Positions 46,901-58,900 of a DNA stretch of 64,000 bases are shown in pieces. Numbering within the stretch: position 1 is the stretch's first letter; every line of letters starts with the position of its first letter. The stretch is from assembly GCA_907165065.1 (NCBI GenBank), contig OU015539.1:11802816-11866815 (forward strand), in the 5' to 3' direction. The DNA comes from Caprimulgus europaeus (Eukaryota > Chordata > Aves > Caprimulgiformes > Caprimulgidae). The notes under the pieces are model-generated. The model did no database searches. It saw only the letters and a program-made list of their open reading frames with translations, and had not been told where the DNA came from. Made by a program: the position numbers and the translations under genes.

Positions 46901-49900
46901 TGTTCACTGGGTCACTCTCATGCTCGGTCCTTGATGATATGTGGAGTGTCAAGAGGCCGAATTTGCTGTTCTCTCTGTGATTTACCTTTTCCCTTCACAA
47001 AGTGGTGGTTCTTCCAAACTTAATTTTATTTGTTTTATGTGAGTGGTGTTCCAAAACTACTCAAAAGAGACATACTCATCCCAGTTTTATTTTGTTGTTG
47101 CTGTGATACATCACTTTTTATTTGAAATCTTCATTATTTTGTTGTTTTCTATACAGAATGCTTTTGTTGTTGCATATGAAATAAAAGTTCATTTGAATCA
47201 TTTTCATTGTTTATTTTCCTGTTCCAGTGTTTTAAACTTGCCTTTCATGCACCAGATTCCCCTAATAAATGTGCCACATGGTGACTCATTTACACTCAGA
47301 TCCTGTCCTGATCACTTGAGCTGTGTCCTTTTTGCCTGCCTTCCCACCTTTCATGTCCCCTCTTAAGTTCTAGAGGCACAGGTTCATACAAGTGTCTCGT
47401 TCTTTTTATATCCATTGTCTTTTACTGTAGATTTTTCTCCTCAAGACACTTGACAAAAGTAGTTGGTATCAGAACCCCACATCTTGGCAGGGAAAGAGCT
47501 CTGCCCAGGGCTGCCCACAAGGCAGAGGTGAGGCTAATGGAATTACAGAGAACTTCTGGGTTGTGCTGGATGCTCTCCCACAGAGATTCATGTTCAGTGA
47601 CTTTATCTTCTGCATCCTTCCAAGAGCCTGATTCTTATGTGACCATGCAGTTCAGTGACATTAATTTCATTTGACTAGCGTTTTTTAAGGACATTCAGGC
47701 TGAAATCACTGCTGAAACAATGTTCTGTTGAACCAAAATACATGACTTCTATACTAGGGCTACCTTGTTGTGGTTGCTATGTGTATTCTTGGTCTTCAGG
47801 AACTTGGATATAGGTTGCTCAGCATTAGATTTGCAGGTGTGTAGTTTCATCCCATAATCTCTTAACGCTGAAAACCTGAATGGTAGGTAGCTGATTATCT
47901 TGATAGCATGTCAAGAGCAGACTGTGAGGGCACAGTGCTGGGCCCCACAGAGGCCCAGCACAGCCCAGGAGCTCTGTGAGGACTGGAGTTCCCTGCCCGG
48001 AGCAAGGATGGGAGCAGGTTCTCTGGGAGGTGGTATCTGTCTGTTACCTTTTGTCCCTCTGCAGCTCCCGACTGATCCTGGTGTGATACCAGATGTGGAG
48101 TTTGACAAACTCTTTCCCTGCAGCAGTGCAGTCCTGGGCAGTTGTCAGGTAATGTTCTGGTGCTTCTTTCTTTGGCTGCAGGATGGACTGGATTGAATTG
48201 AGCTGACAGAAAAATTAGCTTAAAAAAAAAAAAACCATCCAAAAACCAAAAAACTTGGCTGCAAATTATTTTCAGTGGCATCTGTCTGCTGAGTGATGTT
48301 CATACCTGTTCTAGCACAGCCTCTTTAAGCAGTGCTGTTGTAAGCTGACTAATTAGCCCCAGTTAAATGCTTAAAATAGGTAAAATAAATACTCTTTCCA
48401 TCATCAACAGGTAGCATAGGTACTCTTCCCATCACCCTGCAGGAGATCAAAGCACAGCATGAGTTAGTGTGTGCCTGGTGCCAAGCGAGCGCTCGGTGTG
48501 CTCCTCAGTTGCGCCCCAGCACCTGTCTTTGGGCGAGGCTGTCATACCTCACCTCAGCTGATCCATTTCAGATGAGAATTTATAGTCCACATTTACAATT
48601 TGATAGCAAGAATTTCATTACACCTGCTCTGTAGACCAAACTTTATTTCACCTGAAGTTATTTTTTTATTGGAAGAATAAATCTTGATGGAACGGTTCAA
48701 TTCATGTCTCTGTCATTAGTCATCCTCTTCAGTGAACTGATAACTGCAGTTACCTGGTGGAAGTTTCAGGGACTTGAAGTAATCATGATATTCTTGAAGT
48801 TAATAAAGTGCTTATTGTAGTCTTGGGGGCAAAATGCCTCTGAATAAAACATTCTTAAAGTTTACTATCATTTGTTAGAACTCAGTGTTACCAGAAGGCT
48901 TTTCATCGAAGTAGGCTTTAAGCATGGGAATGGCACTTTCTCTAATAAAGCCATTTTCAGAGGTCTCTTAGGAAAATGGTGAACATAATACTATAAAAGT
49001 TAGTGTTATCTTTCAGGCAGGCAGGTTGTTCTTTTTCACAGTAACAGTTTCATGGATATGAAATAACTTATTTAAAGAACTTACTGTGAATGCGTCATGT
49101 TTCTAGTTTACTTCATGGGCAGGTGTTAGAAATTTTTTTTTAAATCTTTTGGAAAAGAGGAAAATAAAAGAGGTACTGGCAGTGTAGAAAGTACTTTTGA
49201 GTCTAGTGTTCATAAATACATTCCATGCATTTTACAAAACTACTCTCCAAGTTGGTGGTTTAAGAAAAACCTTCCAGCTCCATGGCAATAGGTATCTAGT
49301 CTGTCTGTGTTCTTACGGGTGATAAAGTGGCATCAGCTTTACAGGGGAAATCCCCGATCGTTCAGGTGATGCCTCTGCCCAGCTTGGCTTTGTGCAGTGC
49401 ACATCGGTTGTCTGCAGGTGTCCTTACTTAAGAAAATTAAAATGTGTCCATTTTGGGTAGTTCTTGTGTTTTCCTTTTTAACCTCCACCTGTAATATTTA
49501 ATCAAAAATTTTCCAGTGTTTGACTGTGTCCATTAGAAACACCTGTGTGGTGGTTTGAAGTAAGGATTTTAAATTGTCATTGCTTCTAACCTTTTTTGGT
49601 TAGATTTCTAAAGTTGTGTGGATGGGAATACAGCTGGAGCTATTTTGTAAATGTCAGTAAAAGAGCAAGAACTAAATGATTGCATACTATTCATCCAGTT
49701 TGTCTGGATGTTACACTGTCTGCCAAAATCAGAAATATTTATAAAAAGATTTAGAAGGGCAGCATATAAATGACTGCATGTGTAAATCTAAACCATGGGT
49801 CTTGTGATAGTGTGTGATACTGAAATAGAGAGTGGCCTCAACAGTGAACCAAATGGGAATTTGTAGTGTTATAAAAAGGATTAATTACTTGGGCTTTCTG

Positions 49901-52900
49901 TGGGCAGAAGTGTTTGGGAAATTAGGTGTTAAAGAATAGCAGCAGAATTTATACATGGGCATGGAAGACAATTTAGATTAAATGTGAAGAAAACAGTTTC
50001 TGTATAGATTATTCTAAGCTATTATGCTAAATATGGAGGGTATGCAAGAAAACCTAGGAGGACTCTCAGTCTAGAGAAGATCAAGTTACTTTATCATGGA
50101 GTCCATGTGTGTTCCCATTCACAGCTTTAGAACCCTTTGGTCAATTCATCTCATTGGACAGAGACAGAGAGATAAAATAAATGTTTTATGAAAATACATT
50201 GCTGAGAGGGGCTGAAGTGATTTATTCAGGCATCCTGAGACAAAAGCTTCAGTATAAATGCTTATTTATTGGCATCTGCCAGAGAGGGAGGTCTTGCATA
50301 TCCTACTTAGCAAAAGCTTTGCTTAGAGCACACTTTGTCTTTAAATAATCAAGTCCAACAGAGCAGGAGAAAAATGTACATAACTCCTGAGTTTTGGTTT
50401 TCACAGAAGTGTTACTTCATTTCTGATCCCTGTGACTGTCAGAAAAAGCATTGGTTTTCTTTTTCAGTCATTACAATGAACAGTTTACCAGGAAAATGTA
50501 AAAGGCACCTAAGAATCCATAAACGTGGGAGTCAGAGTACAGTTGGAAGATAGGTCTGAGGACTGGAGTTGGCATTGCTGAGGCAGGATAGTTCTGTATC
50601 CCACTGTCACATGGGTTTTTTTGATAAAGCTTTTGCAAAACATCTAGCTGGTTTGTTCTTGCTTTGGTTTTTTGTTTGGTTGAGTTTGCATGCACAGTAA
50701 GGAATAGTAAATGTCTTTGTTGGAAAAAACACACTTAATCTTGTCATTTCCAAACCAAAGTAGTGTAACCATGGTTTTGGGATGGAAATGAAGAAAAAAG
50801 GCAGAGCACCCGCTGCAGAGTATGAGCAGAACCGTGGGTGCTGTCCTGCTCAGGAGCAGCTTGGTTGAGATTTGAGGAGCAGTGAGTACAGCAACCTTTG
50901 CTTTGCTGTCGGCGTGGACAAGTCACACGCACTTCCCAGGCTGCCATTGCCCATCTCCAGGCCTCCTCCTGCGCCTCCTGGGCTCTGAGGGCCGTACACG
51001 TCTCAGAAATGGAGTCACGGATGGCAAATCTCCCGGTGAATGCAGTGCCAGCTTCATGTAGCAACAGTCCCTATGTACTGTCTGTCCAACTCTGGGGTTT
51101 TAAATTGTATGTGTGTGTATCTATCCCAGCATTTTACAGCTGGTAAGATGTTGCAGAAGGAAATATGTAGACTAAGAGTTGCAGAGTTGTATAATAACTT
51201 AAGTCTAATTAACTTTATAGTCAAATTGGGCTCAATAGCAATTCCTAAACCCATTAGGTAGAACACATAAGAGCTTTCTTGGAAAAAAGATACTTGGATG
51301 GTCTGAATATTATCAGCTGGTTGGCTGTTGTATTAGATATGCTATAAATATACTTTTTGAGATTTGCTTTTTTCAGTTGAGTGTTAATATTGTTAAAAGA
51401 CTGAAAAACCACATCCAAGGCCTCCCACTGCCTGGCTCGGTGGTGGAGTAGCTGAGTAATTGATTCAGTCCCAAACCGTGCAAGGGAGTGCAGCGGCAAG
51501 TCCAGGCTGGACATGGAGATAAAAGCAGGATGTCACATACATGCAGGAGTAAAATAGTGAATTTCACAGCAAAATTGTTGAACTGATGGCAGCAAGAAAA
51601 CAGAATAACACAGGAGCTTAGATTTATTGAGATTCCAGTGCCTTTCAGTTGAATTAAATTGTCCCCAGCACCATTTCAGGCTCTCTGCAGTCTTACTCTA
51701 GCATCCATGCATCCATTTAATGCTCACTCCCCTTTCTTGTTTTAAATTATCTTTGCCTCTCTCAAGACTAGAAACCATTTATTTCCCTCTAAGACGACAG
51801 ACTGTATGTCCCAAGCTGTATTCAGTCTCCACTCTTACGTTGCTTTATCCAACACCTTTTTAAGGAGAATAGTTTGAGGTGCTACCACTTTATCTTTCAT
51901 TACTCGTTTGGTAGAATCAGGCAAAATGCTGCTACTTGTGGCAGTAGCTGAAAATCTGATCTGAGCAGACACTGCAGCCGTGGGTCAGGGTGGGCAGGCA
52001 TTAACACGCCTTTGGAGGACACTGGAAGAGCAGGCTCACGGTAGAAAACCGGTATGTTGGGGGGGTTTTAAGCAGAGAACCAGAAGAGTTTGGATTTTCA
52101 TCCTGCTAGGGATGGTGATTCATAGGGTCTTTGGACAAGTATATAGCTGGTAAATTCCATGTTTTGTTAATTGCCCTGCCAGCTTTTTCTCTTCTTAAAA
52201 TCAAGAGAGTAACTGTGCATACCTGACTCCTAGCACTGCGTGTGTAAGTGTCTGGGGACTGAGCTTACAGGCTTAATTACAGTCCAGCAAGTTACTTCAT
52301 TCATCAGTGGTGGTACATTTAAAAGTAGAGAAAATAAAAGTCAGCCACACCTGCTGCAGTTTTAGGCTGCATGTAAAAGGGAGAAAAATAATAGACGAGA
52401 AGTAACCATTGTGTGGGTTTTTGCAGGGAAGCTTGGTCGCTTTCCACCGAAGATGCATTACCAGGCCGCTCCTGACAGCCGAGCTGCCCCTCATTTCCCG
52501 AGGTCTCACCTTGCTGAAGCAGTTGCCAAAGCCAAGGCAGGTGGAGGTGGTGGTGGAAGCACTGGTGGAACTGGGAGAGGTCTTGTGGGGCAGATCATCC
52601 CTATATATGGATTTGGCATCTTCTTATATATCCTGTACATTTTATTTAAGGTAAGACCAACATAAATTGAATAGTGAGGGAAATAACAACTGAAAAAAAA
52701 AAGTCAAAACAGAAACAATAATCCCATTTCTGTGCCTGGTTCCATTTTAGCTTTGCTCAAAAAAAAAAGCTTGTGCTGGCCCTTTGACTGGGAGTTGAAA
52801 GATTGGTGTGTCCTGTGCTTTTTGCTATTGCAAAGACTGTAGCTATGAATGCAGGGATGGGTCGCTGTGATTCTGTGTTGCCCTCTGACCACTTACAATT

Positions 52901-55900
52901 TTTTTAAGGATTATTTTTTCCCCATGGAAAATGTGTGTCTAGAACAATGTTAGATTAATTTTGAATGTAAGAATACACAGTATTGTTTTGTATAATATGT
53001 GACTACATATTATATATACTGTATATGTCATGTACACAGAGAAGACGAGGGAAATAGGGAGCCTGCAGCTTCTGTACAGAGCCAGCCAGTATCTTTGCTG
53101 CAGGTACAAAGTTGGTGAGGAATAGTGGCAAAAAGCACTGCCAGAGGGACAAGTGGGGTCACCTGTAATTCCTTCAGAGCCTGTCCTTTATTTCACAATA
53201 ATTGCCCAATGCACTGTTGTTTTTTTCACTCCTATACATAGAAACATTAAAACATCAGGCTGGAACAGATAAATATTCTAAAATTAAAATGTTACTTTTG
53301 ATGAGTTGGGCTTTCACTGTGCTTGAAAATATCATTTGTTCCAAGTGTCTTTCAGGAGTTTTCAGCTGGCAGGATCTCCCAAGCATCTTTCATGGTTGTC
53401 TGGTTTTGCTGCTGGGCATGCTTTTCTGTGGTTAATTTCTGGCATATTTTAGTTTTCTGTCCTTTTTTCTGTTGCCTTTGGGGCTTATATATTACTATTG
53501 CTGTAACTCAGAGAAGAGTCGTCTTTTTTCACTCATCAGCTGGCTTCCAAGGGAAAAACTACTGCTGCAGAGCGGAAATGCCCTACTGCTGCACCTGGAA
53601 ACATGAAGAGGAAAATCAGTGAGTATGACTTCTGAGCCATAGCTTTTGACTCTGTAGAGGCACGTTCAAGTTTTGAGCACAGTGTAAAGCTGCTGTTTCC
53701 CCCATAAAGAACAAGCCAGAAGCTTCTGTGTTGGAATGAGCAAGAGTTAAAGTGAATTACTGCACCGTCACTTTCTAATCTCATTTGGCTAATGAGACTG
53801 TGCATAGTAGCTTGATCCCAAGCCCCTCTGGAAGCAATGGCTTTTTGTGAGGTTCACTGAATTAACTCTATGGATTTGCTGAAAAGCTATGTAGCTAGTG
53901 ATTAAAAATGGATAAGAGGATGTCCATCTGTAATTATTCTATAATCCATAATATTCTAGTAATAGTATATAAAGATATTATTAAAAGTTAGCTTCATTTT
54001 TTTTAATTTGTGAATTCTTAGCCATCACCAGGCACTTCCCTACATTTTCCCTTTCCTTTTTGCAGTGCTCAAAGTTTTGATGAGTGCAATAAAGAAAGCA
54101 AACAGTATTCTGAAATGTTACTTGTGATTTTACCTAAGCATCAGTGGGATAGATTCAACTATTTGTAGACATTTATTAGATAAATTAATAAGCTTACTAT
54201 TGAAGATTGGATCAGTAGTTACTGTAACAGTATTTAAATGTGCTGTGTTTAGTTGTAATAGGAAAGAAAAGTACTTAGGGCTTTATAGAAAGCGCTAGCA
54301 GTAAGGCAATTCTCCTAACACAGCTGCAATTATCTTGACATTAATGCCTATATTAGGGATATCTGATGTACTCAGTGCTATAGATTGTATTTTCAGTGCA
54401 CTTGTACCGCATTGTGCCTGATGATTTTGTGCAATTTATTAGCAGCAGTAATTGTATTTTTTCCTCTAATGCTTGCTAAGAGAAACTAACTTGGCAGTCC
54501 GTTAAACATTTACCGTCATTATAACCCAAAGGACTAGTGATGAAAATTATTCTGCCTTTTTCTAGAGCTCTTTATTTGTATTCCTAAAACATTCGTGGTG
54601 AGCTGTAGCAGAGCAGGGGACAGGTCACTGGGCTAGGAACCCGAAGACTGAGCCTCCACTTACATAGTGACTTGGAGGGTGTAACTTCCTTTCTCTTTGC
54701 CAGTTTCCCTTCCACTATTTTTAAAAGTCTCAGGCGTGCAAAATAATGTCATCAGTGATACATGAAGTAATGACATTCTCTGCAGAAGAGAGGTCTTTCC
54801 AAAAGCAGGATGTTTGTGGATGGCTTTCTCCATTCCTGCTGTGTTGGATTTCCATGGTGCCTTTGTGCTGCTTAAAGAGGTGTGCCTGAGGAGCCGAATG
54901 TTTAACTCACCCAGGCTGCCTTCATGTTGTTCTGCAGTGGGAAACAATGAAGTCTCAGCTGTAGGATTTTGAGCATGAGCTACAAAAGCCAAACAAGGAG
55001 CTCCAGCATTTTTGTTGATGTCCATGCTGTTGTATCTTTACTCTTAACCCTTTTGGCTAAGTTAAAGGCAGTGTGGGTGTTCCTGCGTGCATACACGTGT
55101 GCCCACTCCTGTACCACACACGTGGTTTTTTGAGAAGTGCCTCCGTGGCAATACAGTGCTTTGCTCCCCAGCCACACCATGTGTGTCGCTGTTGTGCGTC
55201 CCAGGAAGCCTGGCAGACCATTAGCACTTGCTGCCTACCCTGGTACACCTGTGTGGGGTTGGATGCCATCAAGCCCATGAACTTTAATCACTTTGATAAA
55301 GATGTGGTTTCTCAAACCTTAGACTCATTAGAAAATGCTCAAGTGACCTTTTGTCTCTGTTCTCAAGGACTTAACAGGGAAATTCCATGAGAACTATTAA
55401 TTCTGCAGTACACAGTAAACCATTATAGTTTCCTTAGGGGTAAAAAAAAAGAAAAATATTATTTATTTTCCCAATCTCTAGGGCCTTTAGAGGAGTCCAC
55501 TCACTCTGCTTATTGGGAGGTTGCTTGGGAGCCTTTGAAGGAAGGTGCTTTCTGTGTATCCTATTGCTATTGGCAGTAATCTTCACCTTCTAACACCAGG
55601 AGAAGGGGGTAGACCTCTTCACGCTGAACGTTTTAGTTCCCTCACAGATAGTTTGGTTTGGTACAGCATATGCCACCTGTGATACATTGTCAAAGCTCCT
55701 ACTGACAGCTCTTGGGATTGTGTTTGTTTCACAGCTGACTATGAGCTCACCCAACTCCAGGAAAAACTGAGAGAGACAGAAGAAGCTATGGAAAAATTAA
55801 TCAACAGAGTAGGACCTAACTGTGACAGGTATGTTTCACAGCCTTTTAAGGAGGGATTCTGCTCTGAGTGGAAATTAAAATTTCTTACATTTGCCATATT

Positions 55901-58900
55901 AAAATAGCATTTTTATTACTACTTCAAGTGCTGGAAATTTGATTTTACACATCATGCTTTTTGTTCTGCAGCTTTTTTCAGTATATGTATTTAAAGTAAA
56001 TCAGTTTTCCAGCTTTGTTTTCATTAAACAGAAAAGCAACTATCCGTACCCTCCCTCTTAGTCTAGTGTGTTATTTGGAAGATAATGACAGGTCTGTGTA
56101 AACAGAAAATAAAGTGCCTACATTTCAGGTATATAAAACAACCTGGTTTATGTGACAAAAGTAATATTCTGAACGATTCCTAAGAGACCCATTTGTTTTA
56201 TGTTATTTTCCAATGCTGTGGATTAGTTTTCTAAATAGAAATGCTGTTATAATCTATGTAAATGCCTGTTAGAATATCCATAAAATATTTCTTTAAGGGC
56301 AGAATTGGATAATAATCTGATTACATAACTTAGTTCCACCCTGTAACCAGTAAATCCATGCATTTGCTTCTAAATGTAAAAGAAAAAAGGAGTTGTAGAA
56401 TCAGGGTTTAAAAATTTATTATTTTTATTAATGTTTGCTATAAATCTGAGATCACTATTGTACATTATAAAGCAACACTGGAAGCAAGTCTGTGTTTTTC
56501 ACAAGGAGTATAACAGCACATCAATAGGACAATGCATAACTGCAGTGTTTGAAAACTTAAACACCATGAATATCAAGGTGACATTTGCAAACAAAAAGAA
56601 GGTGGCTGTTCAGGTTGTAATGGATGTGAACTTTGGCTGGATCAGTCAGTGCCTGTTTGAACCCATTCTGCAGGAACAGGGCTGTGCCCAGCTTGCCCAG
56701 GATGTCCAGGTACCCTTCATGTCATTCTCTTTGAGTGGGCAGTCCAGCCCTGCCCGCGTTGCACCGCGCCCTCTGTTGCGGCTGCACTCATCTCAGCAAG
56801 GCGAGGTGCCAGACTTGCCCACGTTAGGCTGGGTTAGGCTAAGCCAAGCTGCCCTGGTTTTGTTAGTGAAACAGAAGGATACTTTATTGACTGTTACTCA
56901 TCCCTGTTTTGGAGAGCTAATGCAGTGCTCTACACGTACCTTTAAGCTGCCAGAAATAGGCTTCTGAGCTGCCCAGATACTGTGCTGGCTCTCAGAATAG
57001 GATATTTTTTACTGAGAAAATGGGTTTAGGGTCTGATCCAATATTTGTTCCACTCCTGTGTTATTGGCTCAGAGCCTTCATTTAGTAGAACTTCCCTTCT
57101 TTGTTCCACCAAACTATTTATATAGATGGCTCTAAAGGCTTCAGGGGAAATCAGAATTGGAATCTAATAAAAAATTTTGTATGTAGCCTCTTTAAAGAGA
57201 GGGGGGAAAGCACCTCTAGATGGAGCAAGTAGCTGTTTTTCAAATATACACAGACTGAAGCTTCTTAATCTACACTGTGGTACTCATTAAGTTCGGTAAT
57301 ATTAGATGAATGTCTTAAAATAAAACATATTGTTAGAAAGTGTAATTAGAGCATGGAGTACAGTGCTAGGCTTATTCAATTTGGATGTTGATAGATTTAA
57401 ATAAAAGGAAAGAGAGCAAAAAAGTATTTGAGCTCCATTAATTAATATGCAGTTAAACAGAAATCCTTACATCAGAGAAGTCAGAGAAAGAAATATCAGG
57501 TATCAAATTTAAAGCAATACTGAACAACCCTAAGTGAGACCATGGCCCATTACACCAGATATGGCAGAGAGACTCCCAGCCTGCCGAGTGAGACATTAGT
57601 AACCAGACCAAAGGACGTATTTTGCATCATCACAAAACCCAGTGTATCGTCCTAACACACAGTGTTTGTAATAGTGCTGAGTCTGAGCTCCTGCCTCAGT
57701 GTCCTCTCACTGTGCTGCAGAAGTGTTCTCCTCCCAGCTGAACTGCTCCAGGTTTCATTCTGGCTTTCTCCTTCTGGTGAAGATTCTTAGAATCCAAAGA
57801 CATTGGAATTTTGTATATTTTCTTAAAAAAACGCCGCTGCTTTTGAAATCTGGAGCAGTTTGGAAGGACAGCTTATTCCCAGGTAACGCTGTACCATGGA
57901 AAGAAGACCTGTTCCGAAGGAATAATACATATTGTGCTGTGTGATTTTATTCTGCTTTCTTCTGTAGCAAGTGTATGTGTTTTCTTGCTGTGGCTTGTCC
58001 TGCTCTTTTCTTTTCCTTTCAAAAGCGCTTGATTGAGGTGAGGCTGGAAGACCTCTCAATACTATTGGCTGGTGTTCTCAGCTGGGGTAGCTAATGTTAT
58101 CTAACCCCGTGTTGCAGAAGGGAGGCAGGCAGGAACTCTGGTTTGCTTTTTTTTTTTTTTGAGGCTTGAAGACCAAAGCAACCAAGGAGATCTCCTTCCA
58201 AACCAGTGTACTAGTTGGAATTGCTACAGCCTTGAGTTCAGAAAACCCCTTGCAGAAATGCAGAACTTTCAAAAAATACAAGTATGGATACTTTTAATAA
58301 AGCCTAGCATGTATCAGCAAGAGCTAGAAGCAAGGTAAAGCAAGCAAGAGGAAGAAGGAACCACCTGGCTGGGTCCCCAGCAACATAGCCAAACCTAAAC
58401 TGAGAGACAGGCAAGGGTAATGGTTGCCTAGTGCACACACTTCAGTGGTGACACTACACCTAGTACCTAAGGATATAATGATTTACAGCTCTGAGAAAAT
58501 CTCACATTCTTCCTATCTCTTTTTTAAAAAGATTATAAATTTAAATTGTGTGGTTTTGTAATTTATCATCATATCCTATCACTAAGGAGATTGCAGGATC
58601 TCCAGTTTCTAAATGTAGACCTTTATGGTCCAGTATCTACCAGTCGAGATGAGGAGCCTTGCTGGGAAGTTGATGATTCAGAAATAAAGACTTGATTGAT
58701 GGTTATATAGGGCTCTCTGTATTAAAAGCATGCATATTACTTTTTTCTAGGCTTTTGGCAGTGTTTCAGTGTTGGGACAGTGATATAATGGGTACAGAAG
58801 ATTTCCCTACCCATTCTCACAGATGTCTTACCCGTATTCTTTTCACTACTGTTTGTAAAATTTGATATTTTGAAACCACTTTAAATTGAAGAATACTTGT

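Noticed and set aside
56431-56967. 178-codon open frame in RIC3 intron 4
   Set aside because: No domain is seen, RIC3 exons 4 and 5 join in phase without it, and nothing suggests a retrogene.
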